NCBI GenBank assembly: GCA_026415135.1
Contig: JAOAHS010000035.1
Coordinates: 35,911-99,910 of the forward strand
Reading direction: 5' to 3'
DNA length: 64,000 bases
From: Calditerrivibrio sp.
GTDB taxonomy: Bacteria > Chrysiogenota > Deferribacteres > Deferribacterales > Calditerrivibrionaceae
Part shown: one piece after another, positions 1 through 8,205 of the stretch
Position numbering within the stretch: position 1 is the stretch's first letter
Layout: each line of letters opens with the position of its first letter
Notes under the pieces: generated by a model
Told to the model about the DNA's origin: nothing
The model's input: only the letters and a program-made list of their open reading frames with translations
The model's database searches: none
Position numbers and translations under genes: made by a program

Positions 1-1
1 T

Positions 2-469
2 GATAAGATAAACCCCACAGTTCCCCCACTTGATAAGATCAAAGAAAATGTAAAAAAGGCTTTTATAGAACAGGAGGCATTCAATATAGCAAAAAAGAAA
101 TCCGAAGAAGCTGTCAAAAAGCAAAACATAGAAGAAGCAGCTAAGTATCTCAACCTTCAAATTCAAAACCTTCCTCCTTTCCGAAAGATCGACCCTATTC
201 CTACCATCGGTATAAACAGTACCATCACTGAGGCGATCTTTAATACGAAATCACCAGGTATGGTGTCAAAACCTTTACAACACGGTAACGACTTTTATGT
301 TATCTTTGTAAAAAACTTTATCCCGGCAACAGACGAAAAACTTACAGAGCAGAAAGCTTCCATTTCCCAATATCTATTGAACCTAAAACAGACCGAAGCC
401 TACAACAGCTATTTGGCAAAACTAAAAAAGGATGCAAAAATAGACATATCCAGCAATCTCATTGAATAA
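2..469 (+). CDS. Periplasmic peptidyl-prolyl isomerase, PpiD/SurA type (3' end only)
   Basis: The reading frame is open from the window edge, so only the C-terminal ~155 residues are visible. They begin with a Lys/Glu-rich helix (pattern P-x-L-x-x-I-K-E-x-V-K-K-A-F) followed by a compact fold with NTKSPG and FYVIFVKNF, and end in a long charged helix. That order resembles the C-terminal part of PpiD/SurA-type folding factors, which assist envelope proteins on the periplasmic side of the inner membrane. The parvulin catalytic core and any N-terminal membrane anchor would lie upstream, so the assignment rests on the tail alone. A terminator hairpin follows the stop directly. Confidence 0.6.
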   Translation, partial: DKINPTVPPLDKIKENVKKAFIEQEAFNIAKKKSEEAVKKQNIEEAAKYLNLQIQNLPPFRKIDPIPTIGINSTITEAIFNTKSPGMVSKPLQHGNDFYVIFVKNFIPATDEKLTEQKASISQYLLNLKQTEAYNSYLAKLKKDAKIDISSNLIE

Positions 470-492
470 AAGGTGGCCCAACCACCTTTTTC
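468..492 (+). terminator. Rho-independent terminator after the PpiD-like gene
   Basis: GGTGG and CCACC form a short GC stem around a CCCAA loop, followed by a run of five T. It begins at the stop codon of the PpiD-like gene and separates it from the chemoreceptor promoter. Confidence 0.8.
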
Positions 493-495
493 CCC

Positions 496-522
496 TAAAC
501 ATATACAAATTTTGTTCGATAA
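496..522 (+). promoter_or_regulatory. Candidate sigma-28 (FliA) promoter of the chemoreceptor gene
   Basis: TAAA at 496-499 and TTCGATAA at 515-522 are separated by exactly 15 bases. The sigma-28 consensus is TAAA-N15-GCCGATAA, so the -10 element matches six of eight positions, including the CGATAA core. Chemoreceptor genes are classic FliA targets. A transcript from here would have a leader of about 54 bases before the ATG at 584. Confidence 0.65.
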
Positions 523-527
523 TGATA

Positions 528-555
528 TTGATTATTTTTTTTTCCTGGCTATAAT
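528..555 (+). promoter_or_regulatory. Second candidate promoter, sigma-70 type
   Basis: TTGATT (528-533) and a perfect TATAAT (550-555) are 16 bases apart, 29 bases upstream of the chemoreceptor ATG. It overlaps the expected start region of the sigma-28 promoter, so the gene may have both a basal and a flagellar promoter. Confidence 0.5.
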
Positions 556-583
556 TATACTTAGTTAGTTTTAGGAGGTTAGA

Positions 584-2299
584 ATGAAGCTTAGCACGAA
601 AATTAATGGTATCATCGCTGTTGTTCTCCTTATTTTCTTTAGTATTGTTTTCTTTGTTAGCTCCAAAGTAGCAAAAGATACCGCCATCACCTCAGCAGTC
701 AATAATTCAAGATCTGTTGTAATAGTTGCTGAAGGTGTAAGGGAATTTATGGGTAAAAAACTTGAGGCTGATATATACAATATGGAAGCAGCCAAAAAGG
801 ATATAAACAAATTTATGCTGGTTGTCCCCGTTGTCAGCTCTATGAAAATCATGCAGGCCAAAGCAGAAGAGATGGGGATAAAATTTAAAGCTCCAAAAAT
901 TCAGCCACGAAATCCCATTAACACACCAGATGAATTGGAAGTAAAGATACTTGAGATGCTTGCCAAAAAAGATACTGGTAGTGGTCCAACGCCCGAGCAT
1001 TATGAAATAGATGAAAAGTCTGGATATATCAGATATTTCAAAGCAGTAAGGCTAACCAAAGAGTGCGAATGGTGTCATGGAGATCCTGCCACATCCAAGC
1101 AATTGTGGGGCAATGATCAAGGGCTTGATCCCACCGGCGTTAAAATGGAAAACTGGAGGGCAGGGGAGATCCATGGAGCTTTTGAAATCTTCACCCCCCT
1201 TAAACCGATCATGGCTACTATCAACAAAAACCTCATCAGGGATTTTATATTTTTAATTATCATCATCATACTAATTACTCTTTTTATCTACTATTTCAAT
1301 CAAAGATTTATCATAAAACCGCTACAAGATGTCTCAATGGCCCTTAATCGTGTGGCAAATGGAGATTTCACAGTATCTCTCGAGGTGAAGTCAAACGACG
1401 AAATCGGCATGTTAGCAAAAGATCTAAACAAAATGGTTAACGATATAAAATCATCTTTAGATATCGTTGCCAACTCCATCGATCAACTCGCCTCCACATC
1501 TGCTGAGCTCTCATCAAATGCAGAGATGATTGCTGCAGGAGCCTTAGAACAAGCAGAGCAAGCATCTACTACAGCATCAGCTGTTGAAGAAGTGAATGCC
1601 ACAGTTGTAGAAGTGGCTCAAAATGCTGCAAATGTTGCAAACAGTGCCAACATAGCAAAAGAGCAGGTTATAAAAGGGCACGCAATAGTTTCAGAAACCA
1701 AAAAGATGATGGAAAAGATCGCAGAAACTGTATCCCATTCTGCCAATACAGTCAGAACGCTTGGTGAATCAAGTGAACAGATCGGTCAGATCATTCAAGT
1801 CATCGATGATATAGCAGATCAAACCAACCTTCTTGCCCTTAACGCAGCTATAGAGGCTGCCAGAGCAGGAGAACATGGTAGGGGCTTTGCAGTCGTGGCG
1901 GATGAAGTAAGAAAGCTTGCAGAAAAAACTGTGAAAGCTACTAAAGAGATCGCTGAAATGATCGAAAACATACAGGCAGATACTGGCGGAGCTGTAGCAA
2001 GCATGCAAGAGGGTGTAGAACATGTGGAAGAAGGTAAACAGAAGGCAGAAGAAGCAACTGCAGCCCTTGATGAAATCAAAGCAAGCGTAGAAAGTGTGAG
2101 TTATGAGGTTTCCCAGATAGCAAGAGCTACAGATGAACAGTCCAAAGCAACAGAATTGATGGCTCAAAGTGTGGAAAACATCTCAAAAGTAGCTTCAGAA
2201 AACTCCATTGCTTCAAAGGAATCTGCTCAGGCTGTTGAACAGCTATCCAGACTTGCCTCAGACCTACAGGCGATGATAAACAGGTTTAAACTAAGATAA
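584..2299 (+). CDS. Methyl-accepting chemotaxis protein with DUF3365-type heme c sensor domain
   Basis: A 571-residue transmembrane chemoreceptor. A first membrane helix (about 10-28) and a second (about 221-239) bracket a ~190-residue periplasmic domain carrying one c-type heme motif, C161-E-W-C164-H165, in a DUF3365 (Tll0287-like) setting. Then come a HAMP linker (about 240-293) and a long coiled-coil signalling domain with the conserved hairpin tip near residues 407-446 ([19 protein letters not shown]). It would signal through CheW/CheA to the flagellar motor. The heme implies sensing of redox state or a gas ligand such as NO, CO or O2. AGGAGG lies 6 bases before the ATG. A sigma-28-like promoter lies upstream and a strong terminator downstream, so it is monocistronic. 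Confidence 0.93.
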   Translation: MKLSTKINGIIAVVLLIFFSIVFFVSSKVAKDTAITSAVNNSRSVVIVAEGVREFMGKKLEADIYNMEAAKKDINKFMLVVPVVSSMKIMQAKAEEMGIKFKAPKIQPRNPINTPDELEVKILEMLAKKDTGSGPTPEHYEIDEKSGYIRYFKAVRLTKECEWCHGDPATSKQLWGNDQGLDPTGVKMENWRAGEIHGAFEIFTPLKPIMATINKNLIRDFIFLIIIIILITLFIYYFNQRFIIKPLQDVSMALNRVANGDFTVSLEVKSNDEIGMLAKDLNKMVNDIKSSLDIVANSIDQLASTSAELSSNAEMIAAGALEQAEQASTTASAVEEVNATVVEVAQNAANVANSANIAKEQVIKGHAIVSETKKMMEKIAETVSHSANTVRTLGESSEQIGQIIQVIDDIADQTNLLALNAAIEAARAGEHGRGFAVVADEVRKLAEKTVKATKEIAEMIENIQADTGGAVASMQEGVEHVEEGKQKAEEATAALDEIKASVESVSYEVSQIARATDEQSKATELMAQSVENISKVASENSIASKESAQAVEQLSRLASDLQAMINRFKLR

Positions 2300-2324
2300 G
2301 AGGGCCAAAAGCCCTCTTTTTTTA
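2300..2324. terminator. Terminator shared by the convergent MCP and STAS genes
   Basis: GAGGGC and GCCCTC form a perfect six-base-pair stem with a CAAAA loop, followed by seven T on the plus strand. It lies between the ends of the two convergent genes and overlaps the stop of the STAS gene, so it may act in both directions. Confidence 0.85.
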
Positions 2325-2654
2325 TTTGAGGGCATCATTTTTTGATTTATAAATCTTAAGCACTTTGTCCAGATTCGTTATCTGCAGTATTTCAACAACC
2401 CTTTGGGTTGGAGCAATCAATCTAACATCCCCACCATTTTTTCTACAGGTACTTATCTTACCCACAAGAGCTCCCAAACCACTGGAATCGATAAAATTCG
2501 TCTGGGATAGATCTATAAGCAATAAATAATAACCTTTATCCACGAGTTCTGTCATCTTATCTTTGAAGGGCATTGAGTTACTGGCATCAAGACGGTTTGG
2601 TATCTTTATCAGCGCTGCTTTAGATTCTTCAATTATTTCACAAATAACATCCAT
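2322..2654 (-). CDS. STAS-domain anti-sigma factor antagonist
   Basis: A 110-residue single STAS domain of the SpoIIAA/RsbV type. The conserved loop FIDSSGLGALVG (about 55-66) contains the serine (S57 or S58) that partner anti-sigma kinases phosphorylate in this family; the unphosphorylated form sequesters the anti-sigma factor. No RsbW-like kinase or PP2C phosphatase is adjacent, so its partner must be elsewhere. A good ribosome site (AGGGGTG) precedes the ATG. It is a lone gene, convergent with the chemoreceptor and divergent from lnt. Single STAS proteins can also work in c-di-GMP or transport regulation, so the sigma-factor link is a family inference. Confidence 0.88.
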   Translation of the reverse strand: MDVICEIIEESKAALIKIPNRLDASNSMPFKDKMTELVDKGYYLLLIDLSQTNFIDSSGLGALVGKISTCRKNGGDVRLIAPTQRVVEILQITNLDKVLKIYKSKNDALK

Positions 2655-2735
2655 ATAACACCCCTATTCATTTATGTAAATCATACTTTATATTAAATAT
2701 TAAAAGGGAAAAATCAATAAAAATATTGAAATATC

Positions 2736-4232
2736 ATGCGCAATCTGTTAACTAAAATCAGTATGAATATATTTACCATCACAAAATCGAAAACGATATT
2801 TATCTTACCTCTTGTATCAGCCCTTCTGCTTACACTTAGCGCTCCAGGGCATGATCAGTCCTACTTCCTCTTCATAGCCTTTGTCCCCATTATGATCTCT
2901 ATCCTTTTACTACCTAATAGATGGCTCCTACTAACTATACTCTTTACTTATACCTATTCATTGTATAACTTTTTCTGGGTCACAGAGACTGTTAACTATT
3001 TCGGAGATGTAGATCTCTGGATAAGAGCTGTACTATGGTTTTTAATGGCGACATATATATCCCTTTATTACATCCTCTTTTTTTATATTTTCAAAAAAGT
3101 AGAATCCCCCCTAAAAAATAGTTTAGTTTTTGCTGTGTTAGAATTGGTAAGGGGTAAACTATTTACAGGGTTCCCCTGGATGAATGTGGGGCTACACGCA
3201 TTAGGATACAAACCATTAGCTCTTAATGCTTTTTTGTTGGGGGAGATAGGTGTTAGTTTTTTGGTGATACTCATAAATATTTACATTACATACACTATTT
3301 TTAAAGGGAAAAGATATCTATTTGCTCTTATTATCATCATATCACTTTCACACCTAACATACCTCTTACCAAAACCTATAAAGAAATCAGCCACTTTAGA
3401 TTTTTCCATCGTTCAGCCATCTTACAACTATCTAAAAAAATGGGATCCGGAGCAAAGGGAGAATGTTACTATTGAAGTACTGTCACTCTTGGATCAGGCT
3501 ATTAAAACTAAATCGGATATAGTAGTATCACCTGAATCCTCTTTTCCATTCTTTGTCCAAAATGATCCACATATCTGGAGCTATCTCCTCACCCAATCCA
3601 AATCTAAACCGATCCTTTTGGGCAATATAAGATACTCCGTAATAGATGGAAAAACTGATCTGTACAATAGCAACTTTTTTTTCAATGACGAAACCGTAGC
3701 TTTATACGATAAAATACATCTTGTCCCATTCGGTGAATACTTCCCCCTAAAGATTATTACAGCACCAATTCAACGCTATTTTTTTGGAGATAACTTCGAT
3801 TTTAAAAATGGTGAAAAGATAGTTTTCTTTGACCTAAAAGGCACAAAAATAGGTAACCTAATATGCTATGAAGATGCGTTTTATGAGCTGATGCTAAAAA
3901 ACATAAAAAATGGTGCCGAAATAATGGTAGTAACCACAAATGACAGTTGGTTTGGTAATTCCCTGGGGCGTTACCAACACTTTGCTATCAGCCTAATGAG
4001 AAGTATTGAAAGTGGTAGAAGTATAATAAGAAGCTCCCAGTCTGGGATTTCAGCCTGCATTCAACCTTATGGGGAGACAACCGCCCAAAAAGGTCTCAAT
4101 GAAAAAGGGGTCTTAGAATGCAAAGGTATTACAAACAGTGCAATGACACCCTTTTCCATAATAAGCTACTGGTGGCTTTTGCCGGTAGGAATAGTAGCTT
4201 TTGTCAGAAAGAGTAAAACTTCAAACAGTTAA
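2736..4232 (+). CDS. lnt: Apolipoprotein N-acyltransferase
   Basis: A 498-residue inner-membrane enzyme that adds the third acyl chain to the N-terminal Cys of lipoproteins. The N-terminal ~210 residues are a run of hydrophobic helices. The rest is a nitrilase-like (CN-hydrolase) domain with the full catalytic triad: E267 in SPESSFPFF, K326 in YDKIHLVPFGEYFP, and C377 in NLICYEDAF. Its length matches E. coli Lnt. The annotated start is the first ATG; a second in-frame ATG 27 bases downstream is equally possible, since neither has a clear ribosome site. Its last four bases overlap the small convergent gene. The Lgt-like gene at 19.5 kb acts in the same general area but is not linked. Confidence 0.95.
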   Translation: MRNLLTKISMNIFTITKSKTIFILPLVSALLLTLSAPGHDQSYFLFIAFVPIMISILLLPNRWLLLTILFTYTYSLYNFFWVTETVNYFGDVDLWIRAVLWFLMATYISLYYILFFYIFKKVESPLKNSLVFAVLELVRGKLFTGFPWMNVGLHALGYKPLALNAFLLGEIGVSFLVILINIYITYTIFKGKRYLFALIIIISLSHLTYLLPKPIKKSATLDFSIVQPSYNYLKKWDPEQRENVTIEVLSLLDQAIKTKSDIVVSPESSFPFFVQNDPHIWSYLLTQSKSKPILLGNIRYSVIDGKTDLYNSNFFFNDETVALYDKIHLVPFGEYFPLKIITAPIQRYFFGDNFDFKNGEKIVFFDLKGTKIGNLICYEDAFYELMLKNIKNGAEIMVVTTNDSWFGNSLGRYQHFAISLMRSIESGRSIIRSSQSGISACIQPYGETTAQKGLNEKGVLECKGITNSAMTPFSIISYWWLLPVGIVAFVRKSKTSNS

Positions 4233-4414
4233 GATCCCTCCGATTCCCCTTTTTTCTTATGCTCTTTATAAGGGATCGGCTCAGGCTTGCAAAGTTTCTT
4301 TTCCTTGTTGGCCACTCTTCCACACGACTTACAATAGTACTTTGGATCTTCTATCGCATCCAAAAACTTTTCCAGATCATCCTTTGGGGAGATTTTACAC
4401 ATCGTTTTTGCCAT
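4229..4414 (-). CDS. Small Cys-containing protein, possible zinc ribbon
   Basis: A 61-residue soluble protein with C6, a CxxC pair (C28, C31 in YCKSCGRV) and C42, followed by a Lys/Glu-rich tail. The CxxC plus two further cysteines could bind one zinc ion. I do not recognise the family. The gene looks real because a strong AGGAGG lies at normal spacing before the ATG. It is the last gene of a minus-strand group with the tRNA nucleotidyltransferase-like gene 58 bases upstream, and its end overlaps the end of lnt by four bases. Confidence 0.7.
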   Translation of the reverse strand: MAKTMCKISPKDDLEKFLDAIEDPKYYCKSCGRVANKEKKLCKPEPIPYKEHKKKGESEGS

Positions 4415-4472
4415 TTTATTCCTCCTAACTAAAATAGGAATTTAAAAAAAAGAGTTCAAGTACTTATCCCAA

Positions 4473-5780
4473 TCAAATACAATATCCTTTCACAAACTTA
4501 ATGGCTTCCTCATAGCTAACCAACAGACCAGCTACCAGACGAAACTGGGTCTCTTTGAGTACCACCCCCAGCTTCTTCCCTTTAGGAAAACCCATTTCAA
4601 TAAGTATCTCCCCATTGATTATGCTCTTTCTGGAAAAATCAAGTCTCGACGATAACAGCTTGATTCTTTCGATGGTTGAATAAAACGATTCATCATCCCT
4701 TTTTTTAGATCTGGCATCGGCAATAGAAAGTAAGATTATCTTATCCAGATACTCATAGTTTTCATAAGCAAACCTTAACAGTGTTATATCTTTTGTGTTG
4801 TTGCTACTGAATTTCCTTATATCTCCATGCCTTTTTACCAGTATTGACACATCCCTGATGATTTTATTGGAAAAAGAGAGCTTCTTGAGTTCCTTTTCAA
4901 CGATATATGCACTTATCTCTTCATGACCTAAAAACTTACCCGGTGTAAGCCTGTATCTTTCATCCCCTTTTCCTGTATCATGCAAAAGGGCAGCAAGAAT
5001 CATTACAAGACGATCTTCTACACTTAGATGAAAGGGTAAGATGCGAATTAGCTCTTTTGCAACTGATACGGAGTGGGTAAACACATCCTCAATATGATAT
5101 TTACCACCATAAAGGGAGATAAGTGACAATGTGGACTCAAACAAAATAGGGATTAAAGCATCATCCACCATCTGCTCAAATGCCATACCCACATAATCCC
5201 CAGTAAAAAGATATACCAACTCCCTGTTGATTCTTTCTGAGGGTACTGTTTTTAAAAGCTCCTTCTGCTCAATGAGCTTTTTTCTTGTCATTTCATCCAC
5301 ATGAAACCCAAATTCCGAAACAAACCTGTAACATCTTAATATCCTCAAAGGATCATCCAAAAACACCCGATCGTAAACCATTTTTATTTTACCATTTCGA
5401 AGATCCTCAGAATCACCAATTAAACCCTGTTCAAAATGATAAGCAAGGTTATTGATGGTAAAATCCCTATAGGATAGATCTTCATGGATACTTTTACCCC
5501 TTAGTTTTGATACATCGATGGTATGCCCTTTTGCAGAGATTCTCACATTATCCTTGAAATGAATGACAGTCCCTTTAATATACCTATTCAGTAAACGGGA
5601 AAACTCAAGGTAATCCATTTTTTCAGTTACCACATCAATATCCTTTATAGGTCTATTTAATAGCATATCCCTTACAAAACCACCTACGAAATAAAAATCT
5701 ATCTTTGTATCGTTGTAAAACGTCAAAAAAAGGTCCTTAAAAGGGAAATCAGGTAGTATCAGTAGTCCCTGGGGCGGCAT
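4473..5780 (-). CDS. CCA tRNA nucleotidyltransferase/poly(A) polymerase family protein with HD domain
   Basis: A 435-residue enzyme of the class II nucleotidyltransferase family. The N-terminal head has GGFVRDMLL followed by KDIDVV, the metal-binding DxD. The family's R-F-x-x-x-x-G-F segment (RFVSEFGFHVDE) follows. A C-terminal HD domain contains LLHDTGKGDE, typical of versions that also have phosphohydrolase activity. It would add CCA, or part of it, to tRNA 3' ends; sequence alone does not exclude poly(A) polymerase. The one tRNA in this window lacks an encoded CCA, so the organism needs such an enzyme. An AAGGGAG ribosome site inside the upstream gene supports this start, which overlaps that gene by 22 bases. 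Confidence 0.88.
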   Translation of the reverse strand: MPPQGLLILPDFPFKDLFLTFYNDTKIDFYFVGGFVRDMLLNRPIKDIDVVTEKMDYLEFSRLLNRYIKGTVIHFKDNVRISAKGHTIDVSKLRGKSIHEDLSYRDFTINNLAYHFEQGLIGDSEDLRNGKIKMVYDRVFLDDPLRILRCYRFVSEFGFHVDEMTRKKLIEQKELLKTVPSERINRELVYLFTGDYVGMAFEQMVDDALIPILFESTLSLISLYGGKYHIEDVFTHSVSVAKELIRILPFHLSVEDRLVMILAALLHDTGKGDERYRLTPGKFLGHEEISAYIVEKELKKLSFSNKIIRDVSILVKRHGDIRKFSSNNTKDITLLRFAYENYEYLDKIILLSIADARSKKRDDESFYSTIERIKLLSSRLDFSRKSIINGEILIEMGFPKGKKLGVVLKETQFRLVAGLLVSYEEAIKFVKGYCI

Positions 5781-6349
5781 ATAATCTCCCTTATCCTAAT
5801 AAACTGCAAAAAGTTATTTTGATAAGCGGCTCTTAAAACTATCGCTGTATCCAGGCCAGATACAGTTCCACCTATAGATACAATATCTCTGGTGATATCC
5901 TTGATAAGGCCACCGTTTGCAGCCATAACTGCTACCTCAATAGCAGTCTTAAAGCCATTACCAAGTATCTTCAAAGTCTCACCTACTATCTCTGGCATGT
6001 AAAGACCTTCCCATTTCAAGCGAAAGGAACGGGATATCGACGAAAAAAGATGAGTCCCAGTATGTACCTTAATTCCCAGATTTAGCAGTTTTTCATAAGT
6101 AGCTTCACCCATAAACTGCTCATTCAAATCATTAAAACCGGTGTGATACCTTACAGCAACGAGTTCCCCGTTATAGCCCATCTGATCAGCCATCTCCTTT
6201 AGCATCAATGCACTTCTGCCTGTTTCTGTAGGCACAACTATGGTATTGATACCACTGTTTAATGCTTTTTTTAATGCAAATTGTATCGTTAATTCTGTAT
6301 TGACAACACCTGCTCTATCAAAGTAATATATGGTTGACTCTTTATACAT
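5759..6349 (-). CDS. Stand-alone pyruvate kinase C-terminal (alpha/beta) domain protein
   Basis: A 196-residue protein resembling only the C-terminal, effector-binding domain of pyruvate kinase. It has a long helix, then INTIVVPTETGRSALMLKEMA, which matches the A-x-x-I-V-x-x-T-x-x-G-x-x-A pattern of that domain. The catalytic barrel is absent, so it cannot be a pyruvate kinase by itself. Families of free-standing PK-C domains exist in other bacteria with no proven role. It is the first gene of a minus-strand operon with the nucleotidyltransferase-like gene. GGAGG precedes the start. Only 18 bases separate its ATG from that of the divergent phosphodiesterase gene, so both promoters probably lie inside the neighbouring coding regions. 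Confidence 0.75.
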   Translation of the reverse strand: MYKESTIYYFDRAGVVNTELTIQFALKKALNSGINTIVVPTETGRSALMLKEMADQMGYNGELVAVRYHTGFNDLNEQFMGEATYEKLLNLGIKVHTGTHLFSSISRSFRLKWEGLYMPEIVGETLKILGNGFKTAIEVAVMAANGGLIKDITRDIVSIGGTVSGLDTAIVLRAAYQNNFLQFIRIREIICRPRDY

Positions 6350-6367
6350 AAAAACCTCCGGTGATGT

Positions 6368-6841
6368 ATGCAGGTACTTATTATATCAGATACCCATGTT
6401 GATTCAATACAAAAATTGCCCCCAGTTTTAATATCCCTCTTCCCATCATGCGATGCAGTTATACATGCGGGGGATATTGTGGGATTAAACACCTATGAAG
6501 AGATGAAAAAACTCAACCCCAAGCTCTATGCAGTAGCTGGCAACATGGACGCATCCTACGGAGTACTTGAGCACACTTTAAGAATCGATCTTGGACAGAT
6601 GAGGATAGGTATAACCCATGGTCATATCTATACAAATCTCTACAATGGTCTCATGTACGACTTTAATGACTGTAATATGGTTATCTTTGGACATACCCAC
6701 TCACCCTACTTTAGAAAAGAGAACAATCTTTGGCTTCTAAATCCCGGTAGCACATTTAAAAATAGGTGGAAAACTAAAAATTCTTATGCTATATTAAAAA
6801 TTTACAACAACGACTTTAGAGTAACGTTTTATGATATATAG
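6368..6841 (+). CDS. YfcE/MJ0936-type metallophosphoesterase
   Basis: A 157-residue calcineurin-like phosphodiesterase. All metal-binding motifs are visible in order: ISDTH (D8, H10), HAGDIVG, AGNMD, ITHGH and FGHTH. This compact size is typical of the YfcE/MJ0936 group, which hydrolyses phosphodiesters in vitro with unclear natural substrates. The start is supported by GGTGAT just upstream; a nearby ATG at 6364 is out of frame. The stop codon overlaps the ribosome site of the next gene, so the two are probably cotranscribed. Confidence 0.9.
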   Translation: MQVLIISDTHVDSIQKLPPVLISLFPSCDAVIHAGDIVGLNTYEEMKKLNPKLYAVAGNMDASYGVLEHTLRIDLGQMRIGITHGHIYTNLYNGLMYDFNDCNMVIFGHTHSPYFRKENNLWLLNPGSTFKNRWKTKNSYAILKIYNNDFRVTFYDI

Positions 6842-6849
6842 AGGTGCTC

Positions 6850-8202
6850 ATGTTTAAAGTAGCTATCGTAGGAGCTGGCAGTGCTGGGATTTTTACAGCA
6901 TATAAGCTCGCAAATCTTAACGGAATAAGTGTAGATCTTTACGAAAAAGGTAGGGATATCACCACCAGAAATAGACAAGAGGTAATGTCAGGTTTTGGTG
7001 GTGCAGGTGCCTTTTCTGATGGTAAATTAACCCTTACCACAGAATTCGGTGGATGGTTAACAGATTTTCTGGATGAAAATAATCTTGAAGAATTGATAAA
7101 AGAAGCCGATGATATCTGGAAAGATGTATCAAACGTTCAGCAAATAGATAGCTCACAAAATTATGAAAAGATCAAAGACCTCGAGTATCTTTGTTCAAGA
7201 CACAACCTCAGGCTATATGCAGCAAAGATAAGACATTTGGGTACTGACAACTGCTTATTAGCCGTAAAAAACCTCCAAACCTTTCTAATCAATTCAAAAA
7301 ATATACATGTACACTTCGAATGTGCTGTAAAAGATGTAATAATAGAGAATGGGGAAATCAAAGGGCTGATATTGGAGGACGGGACTAAAAAATATTACGA
7401 TATCGTTGTTCTTGCTGTTGGAAGAAGTGGCAATAGTTGGATGCAGGAGATAGTAAACAGGTATCATATAGAATCTTTTATAAACCCCGTTGATATTGGA
7501 GTCAGAGTAGAAGTCCCCCGTTCCATCACCGACCATTTCACCGACTATCTATATGAGTTTAAAATAAAATACTATACCTCTGAATTTGAGGATGAAGTAA
7601 GGACCTTTTGCGTGAACCCTGGGGGTTTTATCACCATAGAGAAAAATGAAAACAATCTTCTCACTGTCAACGGTCATTCCTACAAAAACAGAAAAAGTAG
7701 CAATACCAACTTTGCCCTTTTGGTATCCACAAAGTTCACAGAACCCTTCAAAGAACCGATAAAATATGGACAGTACATCGCATATTTGGCAAATATGCTA
7801 AGTGGTGGTAGCGTTATAGTTCAAAGGTTTGGTGATCTGATCAGAGGTAGAAGGTCTACCGAAAGTAGGATCAGAAAAAATTTTGTTCAACCCACACTGA
7901 AAGAAGCCATGCCGGGAGATCTATCTTTTGTTTTACCATACAGGTATCTTTCAAATTTGAAAGAAACCATTATTCAGCTTGATAAGGTAATGCCGGGGAT
8001 GGCAGATCCCAATACGCTTCTATACGGTGTTGAAGCAAAGTTTTATTCCCTTAGAATAAATGTGGATAACAATATGCGATCTGTAAACATCAAAAACCTT
8101 TACTGTATCGGTGATGGCGCCGGCATAACTAGGGGTATAATTCAAGCATCGGTATCAGGGATTATCGCTGCAAATGATATAAAAAATATCTTAAGGGGCT
8201 AA
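6850..8202 (+). CDS. FAD-dependent dehydrogenase of uncharacterised COG2509 type
   Basis: A 450-residue flavoprotein beginning with a Rossmann dinucleotide motif (AIVGAGSAG). An R-x-R-x-E-V-M-S-G-F-G-G-A-G-A-F-S-D-G-K segment characterises this conserved uncharacterised FAD dehydrogenase family. A second FAD-contact region near the C-terminus reads YCIGDGAGITRGIIQASVSG. The substrate is unknown. I place the start at ATG 6850 because GAGGTG lies immediately upstream; a GTG at 6844 would add two residues. It sits between a phosphodiesterase and hemE with 3-8 base gaps, suggesting cotranscription with the heme genes. Confidence 0.85.
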   Translation: MFKVAIVGAGSAGIFTAYKLANLNGISVDLYEKGRDITTRNRQEVMSGFGGAGAFSDGKLTLTTEFGGWLTDFLDENNLEELIKEADDIWKDVSNVQQIDSSQNYEKIKDLEYLCSRHNLRLYAAKIRHLGTDNCLLAVKNLQTFLINSKNIHVHFECAVKDVIIENGEIKGLILEDGTKKYYDIVVLAVGRSGNSWMQEIVNRYHIESFINPVDIGVRVEVPRSITDHFTDYLYEFKIKYYTSEFEDEVRTFCVNPGGFITIEKNENNLLTVNGHSYKNRKSSNTNFALLVSTKFTEPFKEPIKYGQYIAYLANMLSGGSVIVQRFGDLIRGRRSTESRIRKNFVQPTLKEAMPGDLSFVLPYRYLSNLKETIIQLDKVMPGMADPNTLLYGVEAKFYSLRINVDNNMRSVNIKNLYCIGDGAGITRGIIQASVSGIIAANDIKNILRG

Positions 8203-8205
8203 AGT

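Noticed and set aside
1769..2167. A long minus-strand open frame within the chemoreceptor gene
   Set aside because: It is the shadow of the repetitive coiled-coil coding region; Cys/Phe-rich nonsense composition and no ribosome site.
4201..4428. A plus-strand open frame across the end of lnt and into the small minus-strand gene
   Set aside because: It has no ribosome site, lies antisense to a better-supported gene with AGGAGG, and its product looks like random low-complexity sequence.
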